Shown one piece after another: positions 9,916 to 18,706 of a stretch of 42,222 nucleotides of DNA. The DNA is taken from the NCBI RefSeq assembly GCF_002251775.1, contig NZ_NOXX01000184.1, positions 416 to 42,637 on the forward strand. The letters run 5' to 3'. How positions within the stretch are numbered: position 1 is the stretch's first letter; every line of letters starts with the position of its first letter. The translations under genes were made by a program, and so were the position numbers. Origin of the DNA: Flavobacterium aurantiibacter. Lineage in GTDB: Bacteria; Bacteroidota; Bacteroidia; Flavobacteriales; Flavobacteriaceae. The notes under the pieces were generated by a model. It had not been told where the DNA came from. It ran no database searches and saw only the letters and a program-made list of their open reading frames with translations.

Positions 9916-11141
9916 TATCTGAGTTTCAGCGTAACAATGGATAAAATCGCTAGTAAAATCCCAACAATCCAAAAACGGGTTACAATTTTACTTTCGTGAT
10001 AGCCTTTTTTCTGGTAATGATGATGGAGTGGCGACATCAAGAAAATACGTCGGCCTTCGCCAAATTTCTTCTTGGTGTATTTGAAATAACTCACTTGAAG
10101 AACCACTGAGAAGTTCTCGACTAAGAAAATTCCGCACAAAAGCGGAATCAAAAGTTCCTTGCGTACGGAAATGGCTAATACTGCGATGATTCCACCAATG
10201 GTTAAACTTCCGGTATCGCCCATGAAAACCGAGGCGGGATAGGAATTATACCAAAGAAAACCTACCAATGCCCCAACGAAAGAAGCTATGTAAACTGTCA
10301 TTTCTCCCGAATTGGGAATGTACATGATGTTCAGATAACTCGAAAAAATGATGTTTCCCGAAACAAACGTAAATATGCCTAAGGCAATCACCGAAATGGC
10401 ACTGGTTCCTGCTGCTAAGCCATCGATTCCGTCGGTTAAATTAGCGCCGTTTGACACTGCGGTAATGATGAAAATAACAACCGGAATAAAAATTAACCAG
10501 GCGTAATTCTCGTAGCCATCGCCTAGGAACGACAAGACTTCGGCATAATCTAATTCGTTATTTTTAAAGAAGGGAATCGTTGTGGCAGTCGATTTTTCTT
10601 CTACAGGTTTGGGTAAAATCTGTGCCGATTCCGAAGCAAAATTGTATTTAACTTGCTGATTTTTTCGAACGGTAACACCCGGATGTAAATACAAAACAGT
10701 ACCTACAATCAAACCTAAGCCTACTTGACCTATAACTTTAAAAATGCCTTTTAAACCTTGCTTATCTTTCTTGAAGATTTTAATATAATCGTCTATAAAC
10801 CCGATAGTTCCCATCCATAAGGTTGTAACTATTAGTAATATAACATAAATGTTGTCGAGTTTTGCCAGCAGAAAAACCGGAATCAAGGTTGCTATGATGA
10901 TAATTAATCCGCCCATAGTTGGTGTACCGGCTTTCTCATTTTGTCCGGCTAAACCGAGTTCGCGCACGGTTTCACCAACTTGCTGATGTTTAAGGAAATT
11001 GATAATTCGCTTTCCAAAAATGGTTGATATGGCCAACGACAACAAAACCGCCAAGGCTGAACGAAACGTTATGTATTGAAAAACTCCTGCTCCTGGAACA
11101 TTGAAGTTATTGTTTAGGTAATCGAATAAGTAGTACAGCAT
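9915..11141 (-). CDS. mraY: Phospho-N-acetylmuramoyl-pentapeptide transferase MraY
   Basis: Integral membrane enzyme that transfers phospho-MurNAc-pentapeptide to undecaprenyl phosphate, making lipid I. About ten transmembrane helices are visible. The catalytic cytoplasmic loops carry [17 protein letters not shown] and FMGDTGSL, and the histidine-rich [11 protein letters not shown] near residue 370 is also diagnostic. Residues of roughly 165-210 form an extra soluble stretch, seen in Bacteroidota MraY, which explains the 408-residue length against about 360 in E. coli. The gap to murE is 3 bp. Confidence 0.97.
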   Translation of the reverse strand: MLYYLFDYLNNNFNVPGAGVFQYITFRSALAVLLSLAISTIFGKRIINFLKHQQVGETVRELGLAGQNEKAGTPTMGGLIIIIATLIPVFLLAKLDNIYVILLIVTTLWMGTIGFIDDYIKIFKKDKQGLKGIFKVIGQVGLGLIVGTVLYLHPGVTVRKNQQVKYNFASESAQILPKPVEEKSTATTIPFFKNNELDYAEVLSFLGDGYENYAWLIFIPVVIFIITAVSNGANLTDGIDGLAAGTSAISVIALGIFTFVSGNIIFSSYLNIMYIPNSGEMTVYIASFVGALVGFLWYNSYPASVFMGDTGSLTIGGIIAVLAISVRKELLIPLLCGIFLVENFSVVLQVSYFKYTKKKFGEGRRIFLMSPLHHHYQKKGYHESKIVTRFWIVGILLAILSIVTLKLR

Positions 11142-11144
11142 AAC

Positions 11145-12608
11145 TTATTTGTTTAGTTGGTTGGTTAATGTTTTAGCGATTTCCAAATCATCGAAATCGT
11201 ATTTTACGCCGTTAATTTCTTGGTAGGTTTCGTGTCCTTTTCCTGCGATGAGTATAATATCGCCCGGATTTGATTGCGCGACAGCCGTCTTAATGGCACT
11301 TTTGCGATCGGAAATAGTTACGTACTTTTTGAAATTCTGTGGTTCCACACCCGCTTCGATCTCGGCTAAAATCAAATCCGGATTTTCAGTGCGTGGATTA
11401 TCAGAAGTAAAAATGGTCTGATTACTCAATTTTGTAGCGATATTTCCCATAACTGGACGCTTGGTAGCATCGCGATCGCCACCACAACCTACTACCGTAA
11501 TCAAATTCTCGTTGCCTGTTCGAATCCCATTAATTGTATTCAATACATTTTCTAGGGCATCGGGTGTGTGTGCGTAATCTACAATTACAGTGATTTTCTG
11601 TTCGGTAATGAAATACTGAAACCTACCGGAAACGCTTTCCAATTCAGAAAGATATCGGAGTGCATCATCGTCGGGCATGCCAAGCAGCACAGCAGTTCCG
11701 TAAATGGCAAGAATGTTATAGGCGTTAAACGACCCGATTAGTTTCACCCAAACCTCTTTGCTATTTACTTTTAAGAGTAGTCCGCCAATCTGATTTTCAA
11801 GAATTTGTGCTCGGAAATCGGCGAAGGTTTTTAGTGCATACGTACGCTGAGCGGCAACGGTGTTTTGAAACATGATGTTTCCGTTCTTATCATCAATATT
11901 CACTAAGGCAAAAGCATCGCGGTCTAATTCATCAAAGAATTTCTTTTTTACATCGCGGTATTCGCTGAAAGTTTTGTGATAATCGAGGTGATCGTGCGAC
12001 AAATTGGTAAAAATAGCTCCTGCAAATCGCAAACCTTTGGTTCGATTTTGGTGGATCCCGTGCGAACTCACTTCCATAAAACAGTAGTCGACGCCCGCAT
12101 CTACCATCTGACGTAGATAATTATTTATCGAAATAGAATCTGGAGTTGTATGCGTAGCTGGAAATTCTTGCGAATCGACCACAATTTTAACCGTAGATAA
12201 CAAACCTGTTTTATAACCTGCACGCTGAAACAACTGATGCAAGAGCGTAGCAACGGTAGTTTTGCCATTGGTTCCGGTAACACCAACTAATTTGAGTTGT
12301 TGCGACGGATTATCGTAAAAATTTGCCGCTACCTGCGCCATGGCTTCAGTTGTACTTCCTACCACAGCATAACAAACGTTGGGCTGTATATTTTCGGGAG
12401 CTCGTTCACACACAATTGCGCGGCAACCGTTGGCAATTACTTGGTCGATAAAGTTGTGCCCATCGGTTTTCGTTCCAGAAACGGCAAAGAAAAGCGAGTC
12501 GGCTTGTGCTTGTCGCGAATCGAAAGTAAGCGATTGAACCGGAACACTTGTTGTTCCGATAACCGACTCCAATCTAACTTTATATAAGAGGTCTTTCAAT
12601 ACTTTCAC
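11145..12608 (-). CDS. murE: UDP-MurNAc-tripeptide ligase MurE
   Basis: Cytoplasmic ligase adding the third stem-peptide residue. The ATP loop is GVTGTNGKTT (about residues 109-118). SDNPRTENP carries the DNPR motif that in characterised MurE enzymes marks specificity for meso-diaminopimelate, so the peptidoglycan is inferred to be of the mDAP type. VDYAHTPDAL is another family motif. It starts with GTG at 12608, in the GTGA overlap with the ftsI stop. Length of 487 residues is normal. Confidence 0.96.
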   Translation of the reverse strand: MKVLKDLLYKVRLESVIGTTSVPVQSLTFDSRQAQADSLFFAVSGTKTDGHNFIDQVIANGCRAIVCERAPENIQPNVCYAVVGSTTEAMAQVAANFYDNPSQQLKLVGVTGTNGKTTVATLLHQLFQRAGYKTGLLSTVKIVVDSQEFPATHTTPDSISINNYLRQMVDAGVDYCFMEVSSHGIHQNRTKGLRFAGAIFTNLSHDHLDYHKTFSEYRDVKKKFFDELDRDAFALVNIDDKNGNIMFQNTVAAQRTYALKTFADFRAQILENQIGGLLLKVNSKEVWVKLIGSFNAYNILAIYGTAVLLGMPDDDALRYLSELESVSGRFQYFITEQKITVIVDYAHTPDALENVLNTINGIRTGNENLITVVGCGGDRDATKRPVMGNIATKLSNQTIFTSDNPRTENPDLILAEIEAGVEPQNFKKYVTISDRKSAIKTAVAQSNPGDIILIAGKGHETYQEINGVKYDFDDLEIAKTLTNQLNK

Positions 12609-14602
12609 GACAATTCCAATATTATAGTTTCGTTCTTCTTTAGAGGTTCGCCTGGTGGAATCGATTGTTTTTTCACTTTTCCGATTCCGCGAACGCGAAC
12701 TTTCAATTTTAAATTTTCTAAAAGTGCCGCTGCATCCATACCGGGCATACCTTTTACGTTAGGAATGCGCTTGAGATCGTCGGCACTTTTTGCGATATAC
12801 GTTTCGTAGGCTTGCTCGACTTTTTTAGATTTTCCTTGCAATCCTTTGATTTTGTTCATCGTTGGCGAATCGGTGAAAATCTTTTGGGCAATTCGTTTAA
12901 AAACTGGGCCAGCAACGTCGGCACCGTAATAGCCTTTCGCCACATTAGGCTTGTGTACGACAACAATGCAGGAGTATTTTGGATTATCGGCTGGGAAGTA
13001 ACCCACAAACGAAGAGGTGTAATACAGGTTTCCTTCTCCTTTGTTGTAATCTACTTGAGCGGTTCCCGTTTTTCCTGCCATGGAAAAATCTTTCGAATAC
13101 AAGCTGCTTGCCGTTCCGCGTTTTACTACGTTTTCTAGCACTGCATGTAATTTGTCGATGGTTTTATCAGAGCAAATTTTCGGATGAATAATTTCTTTAT
13201 CGAATTTTTTAATCACGCGGTTCCACTCACGAATTTCTTTCACAAATTGTGGTTTAACCATTTCGCCATTGTTGGCCACGGCGTTGTACAGCGTTAGTGT
13301 TTGAAGCGGCGTTACAGCAACTCCATAACCAAATGCCATCCACGGAAGTGAAATTGCCGACCATTTCGGATCGTCGGGCGTGCGAATTACCGGTCTGCCT
13401 TCTCCCGCAAAGGGTAAACCCAATGGTTTATGTAATTTATAATCGTAAATACGGTCAACAAACTGCTTTGGGTCGGATTTATATGCCTTGTAAACGGCTT
13501 GAACCAAAACGGTATTTGAGGACACCTCGAAACCACGTGCTAGCGAAATTTTACCATAACCGCCTTTTTTCGAATCTTTTACCAATTTTCCACGATACGA
13601 AATCACACCTCCGTTACTGTCGTATACCGAACTCGTATCGGCTTTTTCATCTTCAAGTAAGGCAATCAAATCCAGTAATTTAAAGGTCGATCCCGGTTCG
13701 TGCGACTCGCCAACGGCATAATTTAATTTCTCGTAATAATTTCCTTGCGAATCGCGTCCTAAATTTGAAATCGCTTTTACATCGCCGGTTTTAGTTTCCA
13801 TAACGACCACACAACCGTGATCGGCACTATAATGTTCGAGCTGTTTTAAAAGGGCGTGATGTGCAATATCTTGAATGTAAACGTCGATTGTGGAGATAAC
13901 GTCGTAGCCATCTTGTGGTTCAATTTCGTTGTTATCGCGAATGGGTTTCCATTGTCCTTTTGCGATTTTTTGTTTGAGAACCTTACCGTCTTTCCCGTTT
14001 AAATAACGTGAAAACGCCCCTTCAATGCCGGCATTTCTCGCCTGACCGTCGCCGTCGACACGCTCGTAACCAATGGTTCGTTCGGCTATTTTACCGATGG
14101 GATGTTCGCGAACAGTCTTTTGATCAACGATCATTCCGCCTTTATAAGTTCCTTTATTGAAGAGCGGAAAACTTTTCACTTCCATATAATCGGTATACGA
14201 AAGTCCTTTTTCAACAAGCAAATAGCGATTTTCCGTACGCCGTGCTTTCAGAAACTTTGCCAGATATTCGGATTTTGGCTTTCGGAACTTTTTGGAAAGC
14301 GCCGCAGCCAATGGTCCGATCTCCTTGTCGAAATCGGCTTTGGAAGGCGCCATCGCATCGAATCGAATGGTATAATTCGGAACCGAAGTAGCGAGCAAAC
14401 TACCGTCGGAAGAATAAACGTTTCCTTTATTTGCAGGAATAACAAAAGTTTTTACACTTTTCTCTTTAGCGATTTTTCGGTAGTAGTTTCCTTCAACCCA
14501 CTGAATGTTGGTGAGTTTAATAACAATACAAATCGCGGCGATCAGCATTCCTGCGATCACAGCGTACAATCTGTAATTATTATTTTTAGGTTCTACTCCC
14601 AT
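12605..14602 (-). CDS. ftsI: Septal transpeptidase FtsI (PBP3 type, with PASTA domain)
   Basis: Bitopic penicillin-binding protein that cross-links septal peptidoglycan. A transmembrane helix spans about residues 11-30, followed by the pedestal domain. The transpeptidase domain has all three active-site motifs: S305-T-F-K308 (nucleophile Ser305), S361-S-N363 and K511-T-G. The last roughly 60 residues (about 607-665, with IPNVKGM and SIPPGEPL) form one PASTA domain. The order between ftsL and murE supports FtsI rather than another class B PBP. It overlaps ftsL by 10 bp and murE by 4 bp. Confidence 0.96.
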   Translation of the reverse strand: MGVEPKNNNYRLYAVIAGMLIAAICIVIKLTNIQWVEGNYYRKIAKEKSVKTFVIPANKGNVYSSDGSLLATSVPNYTIRFDAMAPSKADFDKEIGPLAAALSKKFRKPKSEYLAKFLKARRTENRYLLVEKGLSYTDYMEVKSFPLFNKGTYKGGMIVDQKTVREHPIGKIAERTIGYERVDGDGQARNAGIEGAFSRYLNGKDGKVLKQKIAKGQWKPIRDNNEIEPQDGYDVISTIDVYIQDIAHHALLKQLEHYSADHGCVVVMETKTGDVKAISNLGRDSQGNYYEKLNYAVGESHEPGSTFKLLDLIALLEDEKADTSSVYDSNGGVISYRGKLVKDSKKGGYGKISLARGFEVSSNTVLVQAVYKAYKSDPKQFVDRIYDYKLHKPLGLPFAGEGRPVIRTPDDPKWSAISLPWMAFGYGVAVTPLQTLTLYNAVANNGEMVKPQFVKEIREWNRVIKKFDKEIIHPKICSDKTIDKLHAVLENVVKRGTASSLYSKDFSMAGKTGTAQVDYNKGEGNLYYTSSFVGYFPADNPKYSCIVVVHKPNVAKGYYGADVAGPVFKRIAQKIFTDSPTMNKIKGLQGKSKKVEQAYETYIAKSADDLKRIPNVKGMPGMDAAALLENLKLKVRVRGIGKVKKQSIPPGEPLKKNETIILELS

Positions 14603-14940
14603 AGTTTTTCAAACCACTTTTTTTCGGTTGGTTTTAAGACTTTTATTTTTACTGGCGGAACCGATGAAGGAAAGATGGCGCGTTGTTCCATCTTTTGTGA
14701 TACAGTCGATTCCATTTTGAGTTTCATCAATTGCGATTTCCGATCTACAAACTCCGAACGCAGTTCTTTCACTTCGGAACTCAATTCGGCGATTCGGATG
14801 ATTTTTTGTTCGTAACGATTGGTATTCCAAATCATAATCATAGCCAAAACAATCAGGTAGGTAATAAATACCCAATTTCGAGTCGCGTGTTCATTGACTA
14901 GAAAGCGCGCCTTGATGATATTGTAAACACTCCCTTTCAT
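14593..14940 (-). CDS. ftsL: FtsL-like divisome protein
   Basis: A 115-residue bitopic protein with a short cytoplasmic N-terminus, one transmembrane helix (about residues 22-38) and a periplasmic coiled coil (about 42-80) rich in Glu, Lys and Leu. This is the FtsL plan: a partner of FtsB and FtsQ that activates FtsW-FtsI. FtsL sequences are poorly conserved, so the assignment depends on topology, size and position between rsmH and ftsI. It overlaps both neighbours (ATGA with rsmH). Confidence 0.85.
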   Translation of the reverse strand: MKGSVYNIIKARFLVNEHATRNWVFITYLIVLAMIMIWNTNRYEQKIIRIAELSSEVKELRSEFVDRKSQLMKLKMESTVSQKMEQRAIFPSSVPPVKIKVLKPTEKKWFEKLWE

Positions 14941-15857
14941 TTTTTTGCGATTTGAACTTTTTCTGCAATTCGAAGTTTGGCGCTGCGCGAACGACTATTG
15001 GCTTCTAATTCGGCTTGATCGGGAACAATTAGCTTTCCGATTGCTTTTAGCGGCACTTGAAAGTTTCCAAAGAAATCGCGTTCGGGTTCGCCTTCAAACT
15101 GACCGTTTTTGATGAGTCGTTTTACCAGACGATCTTCCAAGGAATGATACGATATCACCGATAAGCGTCCGCCAGGCTTCAACACATCAACGGCTTGTTC
15201 GAGCATTTCTCGAAGCACATCGATTTCTTCATTCACCTCAATTCGAATGGCTTGATATACTTGAGCTAAGATTTTATGGCTTTTATGTGCTGGATAAAAC
15301 GGGCGTAGCACTTCTTTTAAGCGCTCGGTAGTGGCAATCGGATTTGGGTTTCGGTGGTGTACGATGGTTCGTGCCATGACCGGAGCCGATTTTAACTCGC
15401 CGTATTCCAACAAAATATGTTTTAGTGCTTTCTCTTCGTACTCGTTGATTACGGTATACGCCGATTTTGAGTTGCTTTTGCTCATACGCATATCGAGCGG
15501 GGCGTCGAAACGAGTTGAGAATCCGCGTTCGGCTACGTCGAACTGATGAGACGAAACACCCAAATCGGCTAAAATTCCATCGACTTCAGTAATTCCATGA
15601 AATCTTAAAAATCGTTTTAAATGTCTGAAGTTGTGTGGCACTAGCATAAAACGTTCGTCGTCGATTCGGTTTTCCCAAGCGTCTTCATCTTGGTCGAATG
15701 CGAACAATTTTCCGTTCGGCCCGAGGTGTTTTAATATTTCGCGCGAATGTCCGCCGCCACCGAAAGTTACGTCCACGTAAACGCCGTCGGGTTTAATAGC
15801 AAGCCCGGCAACTGTTTGTTCGAGTAAAACGGCATTATGATAATCCATCACTTCCAT
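14937..15857 (-). CDS. rsmH: 16S rRNA (cytosine-1402 N4) methyltransferase RsmH
   Basis: SAM-dependent methyltransferase, formerly MraW, that modifies C1402 in the ribosomal P site. It begins with the family's YHNAVLLEQTV. The SAM-binding motif VDVTFGGGGHS is at about residues 28-38, and GILADLGVSSHQFD, DAPLDMRM and SYHSLEDRLVKR are further RsmH signatures. 306 residues is normal. A second in-frame ATG at 15848 (three codons later) is equally possible. Either start overlaps the end of mraZ (by 14 or 23 bp). Confidence 0.96.
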   Translation of the reverse strand: MEVMDYHNAVLLEQTVAGLAIKPDGVYVDVTFGGGGHSREILKHLGPNGKLFAFDQDEDAWENRIDDERFMLVPHNFRHLKRFLRFHGITEVDGILADLGVSSHQFDVAERGFSTRFDAPLDMRMSKSNSKSAYTVINEYEEKALKHILLEYGELKSAPVMARTIVHHRNPNPIATTERLKEVLRPFYPAHKSHKILAQVYQAIRIEVNEEIDVLREMLEQAVDVLKPGGRLSVISYHSLEDRLVKRLIKNGQFEGEPERDFFGNFQVPLKAIGKLIVPDQAELEANSRSRSAKLRIAEKVQIAKK

Positions 15858-16305
15858 CGTTCAAATTCCCCATCACATCTTCGGCTAGATCCGCAAAATC
15901 CACAGCGGTATCTGCAATTACTTTTTCGTACGTGTCTTTGTCCCAAATCTCAATAATCTTGATTGCACTCGATAAGACTATGTCTTTTTTGACTTGAGCA
16001 ATACCTTGTAAATCTTTGGGAATCAACAAACGTCCGTTTACATCGATATCGGTTAAGCGTACGCCAGCCGAAAAGCGACGAATAAAATCGTCGTGCTTTT
16101 TCACAAAACGGTTGAGTTTATTGACTTTTGACATCATGGCATTCCACTCAGCCATCGGATACAGCTCCAGACAGGGTTGAAATACTGATCGTTTCAATAC
16201 AAAACCATCGTTGATGGCCAATTGCTTCTTTAAAGCCAAAGGAATGAGCAGCCGACCTTTGTCGTCTATCTTACATTCGTATGTACCTATAATGGGTGTC
16301 AACAC
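15835..16305 (-). CDS. mraZ: Transcriptional regulator MraZ
   Basis: DNA-binding double-AbrB-fold protein that regulates the dcw operon from its head. Two repeats carry the family motif D-x-x/G-R-L-L-I-P: IDDKGRLLIP in the first half and DVNGRLLIPKDL in the second. The frame is open to an ATG at 16353, giving 172 residues. However, that ATG lies upstream of the predicted transcription start and inside the TGGGA boxes. The GTG at 16305, followed by LTPIIGTYECKID, gives 156 residues and a family-like N-terminus, so it is preferred. A TTG three bases further in is a less likely alternative. Confidence 0.93.
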   Translation of the reverse strand: MLTPIIGTYECKIDDKGRLLIPLALKKQLAINDGFVLKRSVFQPCLELYPMAEWNAMMSKVNKLNRFVKKHDDFIRRFSAGVRLTDIDVNGRLLIPKDLQGIAQVKKDIVLSSAIKIIEIWDKDTYEKVIADTAVDFADLAEDVMGNLNDGSDGLS

Positions 16306-16329
16306 TTTAGCCTTAAAAAACAGTTCAAG

Positions 16330-16364
16330 CAAAAGTAAATAATAAATTCCCACTCACTCCCAAA
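16330..16364 (-). promoter_or_regulatory. dcw operon promoter
   Basis: On the minus strand TTTG (16364-16361) and TACTTTTG (16337-16330) are separated by 23 bp, matching the Bacteroidota pattern with an exact TAnnTTTG. Transcription would begin near 16323, leaving a leader of about 18 bases before the GTG of mraZ. The -33 element overlaps the second TGGGA box, so MraZ bound there should interfere with polymerase. Confidence 0.7.
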
Positions 16365-16372
16365 ATTTCCCA
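16348..16372 (-). promoter_or_regulatory. MraZ operator: three TGGGA boxes with a 10-bp period
   Basis: Reading the minus strand, TGGGA begins at 16372, 16362 and 16352, so the repeats are exactly 10 bp (one helical turn) apart with 5-bp spacers. This is the arrangement known for MraZ-binding boxes upstream of mraZ in other bacteria (TGGGN repeats with 5-nt spacers). The boxes overlap the -33 element, which fits autorepression. Confidence 0.85.
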
Positions 16373-16472
16373 CATTGTTAATAAGTTGTGTCATTTTAAC
16401 AATCTCGTTTCTTAAAAAAACGAGCATTTATTGAGGTTTACGGGGAAATACTGTGGTGGGAATAAATGAAAA

Positions 16473-16501
16473 TTGATGTTCCTGTAAATCGCTTATATTT
16501 G
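16473..16501 (+). promoter_or_regulatory. Promoter of the hydrolase-engB unit
   Basis: TTG (16473-16475), an 18-bp spacer and TATATTTG (16494-16501) match the Bacteroidota promoter pattern. The start would be near 16508, leaving a leader of about 28 bases. It is divergent from the dcw promoter, about 100 bp away. Confidence 0.6.
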
Positions 16502-16535
16502 CCAGAATTAAAAGCCTACCAATAACCGACTGTTC

Positions 16536-17300
16536 ATGCAAGAAGCGATTAAGAAAGAAGGGAAGTTTAAATATTTCGAAGCCGGATCGGGCCGTCCGAT
16601 TATTATTTTACACGGGTTAATGGGCGGATTGAGCAATTTTGATGGTGTTGCCGAGTTTTTTCCGCAACAGGGTTACCATGTTTTAATTCCGGAATTGCCT
16701 TTGTACACGCAGAATATTTTGAAAACGAATGTGCGTGCTTTTGCAAAGTTTGTGAAAGATTTTATTACGTATAAAGGTTTGGATCGTGTGATTTTGCTTG
16801 GAAATTCCCTTGGCGGACACATTGCCTTGTATCATGCAAAATTGTATCCTGAAAAAATGGCTGGCTTGGTAATAACCGGAAGTTCAGGCTTGTATGAAAA
16901 CGCTATGGGCGACAGTTATCCGCGTCGAGGCGACAGAGATTATATCCAGAAAAAAGCGGAAGACGTTTTTTACGATCCAAAAATTGCTACTCCTGAAATT
17001 GTTGACGAAGTGTATAATGTTGCGAACGATCGGATAAAACTGATTAAAACACTTACCATCGCGAAAAGCGCCATTCGTCATAATATGGCAAAAGATTTAC
17101 CAAAGATGCATTTACCCACCTGCATTATTTGGGGCAAGAACGATAAGGTGACTCCACCTGAAGTGGCAGAAGAATTCAATAAACTACTTCCAAACTCTGA
17201 GTTGTTTTGGATTGACAAATGCGGACACGCCGCAATGATGGAACATCCAGACGAATTTAATAAACTGATGTACAATTGGTTGAAGTCGCATAACTTCTAA
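16536..17300 (+). CDS. Alpha/beta hydrolase
   Basis: A 254-residue single-domain alpha/beta hydrolase with a complete catalytic triad: nucleophile Ser91 in GNSLGG (89-94), Asp203 in WGKNDKVTPP and His231 in CGHAAMMEHP. The oxyanion-hole segment LHGLMGG is at residues 25-31. There is no signal peptide, so the protein is cytoplasmic. The substrate cannot be inferred. It is joined to engB by a TAATG overlap and divergent from mraZ. Hydrolases of this kind sit beside engB and the dcw cluster in many Bacteroidota, but a functional link is not established. Confidence 0.9.
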   Translation: MQEAIKKEGKFKYFEAGSGRPIIILHGLMGGLSNFDGVAEFFPQQGYHVLIPELPLYTQNILKTNVRAFAKFVKDFITYKGLDRVILLGNSLGGHIALYHAKLYPEKMAGLVITGSSGLYENAMGDSYPRRGDRDYIQKKAEDVFYDPKIATPEIVDEVYNVANDRIKLIKTLTIAKSAIRHNMAKDLPKMHLPTCIIWGKNDKVTPPEVAEEFNKLLPNSELFWIDKCGHAAMMEHPDEFNKLMYNWLKSHNF

Positions 17301-17920
17301 TGAAAATTACGAGCGCAAAATTTGTCATCAGTAATTCGGAGGCTGCTAAATGTCCGCCGGAACGCATTCCCGAATATGCCTTCATCGGACGTTCGAACGT
17401 TGGAAAATCGTCGTTGATTAACATGCTTACGGGCAATAAATCCTTGGCAAAAACTTCGGCTAAACCGGGAAAAACGCAGCTTATCAATCACTTTAAAATC
17501 AATGAAAATTGGTTTTTGGTAGATTTACCGGGCTATGGTTATGCGAAAGTTTCGAAGAAGGTAAAGGCAACGTTTCAGAAATTCATAACCGATTATTTCG
17601 AAACGCGCGAACAATTGGTTTGTGCTTTTGTATTGATAGACATTCGCTTAGAACCACAAAAAATCGACTTAGAATTTTTTACGTATTTGGGCGAATCGCA
17701 AATTCCGTTCATCATGATTTTTACGAAAGCGGATAAAATTGGAGTGACCAAGGTTGATCAAGCCGTAAAAAACTACCAAAAGGCAATGCTTGCTGAAAAT
17801 TGGGCAGAGCTTCCTCCCTACTTTGTAACCTCATCGGAAACCGGACGCGGCAGGGAAGAAATTCTGGCGTACATAGATGAGTTAAATCAAGATCTTTTTA
17901 AAGAAGACCCTCTTTGGTAA
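17300..17920 (+). CDS. engB: Ribosome-assembly GTPase EngB (YihA/YsxC)
   Basis: A 206-residue TRAFAC-class GTPase needed for large ribosomal subunit maturation. Motifs are in order: G1 GRSNVGKSS (30-38), the G2 region around KPGKTQ (56-60), G3 DLPGYG (75-80), G4 TKAD (142-145) and a G5-like SSETG near the C-terminus. Length is normal. It is translationally coupled to the upstream hydrolase by TAATG. It faces the displaced gldC fragment, whose stop codon lies only 5 bp beyond the engB stop. Confidence 0.96.
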   Translation: MKITSAKFVISNSEAAKCPPERIPEYAFIGRSNVGKSSLINMLTGNKSLAKTSAKPGKTQLINHFKINENWFLVDLPGYGYAKVSKKVKATFQKFITDYFETREQLVCAFVLIDIRLEPQKIDLEFFTYLGESQIPFIMIFTKADKIGVTKVDQAVKNYQKAMLAENWAELPPYFVTSSETGRGREEILAYIDELNQDLFKEDPLW

Positions 17921-17924
17921 AACA

Positions 17925-18064
17925 CTAATTTACCCCGCCTTTCAAATTTTGTTTCTCGGCAAAGTAATCTGTGAATTGCCTCATGGTATAGGCCATTAAT
18001 TCGTCGGCTGTGGCGCGCAAATACGTATCGGTTAAGCCTACTAAAATTTGGTGGATAAACTGTT
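17925..18064 (-). pseudogene. Displaced 3' fragment of gldC
   Basis: The minus strand encodes about 45 residues matching the C-terminus of the intact GldC, including the shared stretch VGLTDTYLRATADELMA, then stops at TAG (17927-17925). Similarity to gldC ends abruptly at 18064, and no start or N-terminal two thirds are present. Four residue changes relative to intact GldC are visible in the shared part (L to F, T to I, D to Y, L to Q), and the last residues differ (KGGVN instead of KKAPNQ). It is a leftover 3' end rather than a functional gene. Confidence 0.85.
17941..18064. repeat. Imperfect direct repeat, outer copy (gldC 3' end)
   Basis: This 124-bp segment aligns without gaps to 19236-19359. 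Counting by eye gives about 13 mismatches (about 90% identity), including a 35-bp stretch with no mismatch in the middle. The two copies flank a 1.17-kb insert. Confidence 0.85.
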
Positions 18065-18092
18065 CAAGGAATATCGTTGCACTACCAAACTT

Positions 18093-18701
18093 ATGTCTAG
18101 AGCCATTTCATCTTTAAGAAGACTAATCATTTCTCTTCTTATAGCGGTAAAAATTAACAATCCAACGCCGTTTGTTTGCTGTGACAAAAATTTAATAGTT
18201 CTTTTGTCGAAAAATGTTACATTACAAATTACGATCGAGGAAGTTATGTAGGGATTTAAAAATAGTAATATATGCCCCACATTTAAATGGCGCAATAGCA
18301 GCGCTACATAATCCTAATGCATTTGTTCAAATGCATAATGAATTACTGAAGTTGTTAAAGCGGAAATATACGTTCTTGAGATTGTTTCATGGAAAAAATT
18401 CCTAGAAACTGAAATTGAAGACCGAGTTTATATCCGAAATGATCTTTGCCCTGTAATAACCACGGATTCAGTTCGGCTAATTGCTGCATGCACTAGTGAA
18501 CAAAATATCGCTTGTAGTTGGGGTGAGTGCATGAATTGTGTTATTACTGTTTCCACTGATGATCCGACTTGCAATTCAATTTGTAATGCAATTAACGAGA
18601 TAACCACTATCTTTGGTTTATTAGGACCCAGAGGCAGAGTTGGAATAGGATGTTATCACTCCTTAGCAATTAGCTGTGTCGCGGTAGCAACGATATATTA
18701 A
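18093..18701 (+). pseudogene. Cysteine-rich gene, frame-broken or without a normal start
   Basis: Product not recognised. A frame open from 18342 to the TAA at 18699-18701 encodes 119 residues with nine cysteines in its last 95 or so, clustered around SEQNIACSWGECMNC and DPTCNSIC, and a hydrophobic end. It has no ATG, GTG or TTG before an internal ATG at 18531, which would give a 56-residue peptide. Upstream, protein-like sequence continues in two other frames: from an ATG at 18093 to a stop at 18251, then in a second frame to about 18340. Two frameshifts would join them into one gene of about 200 residues. The stop lies 5 bp before the next ATG, so the two genes form a unit. It could be a decayed gene, or a short real peptide gene starting at 18531. 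Confidence 0.35.
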
Positions 18702-18706
18702 ATTAA

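Noticed and set aside
9916..9972. Upstream ATG for murD adding 19 residues
   Set aside because: The extra residues lie inside mraY, are unlike MurD N-termini, and the TAATG junction supplies a better start.
14102..14815. A 237-residue plus-strand open frame opposite ftsI and ftsL
   Set aside because: Ser/Phe-rich composition typical of antisense translation, no motif, and both minus-strand genes are certain.
16404..16424. CTCGTTT / AAACGAG hairpin between mraZ and the hydrolase as a terminator
   Set aside because: No T run follows on either strand, and it lies between two divergent promoters where no transcript needs to end.
18041..18295. An 84-residue minus-strand open frame joined to the gldC fragment
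   Set aside because: It is in a different frame from the gldC fragment and has no recognisable features. The opposite strand holds the more protein-like sequence.
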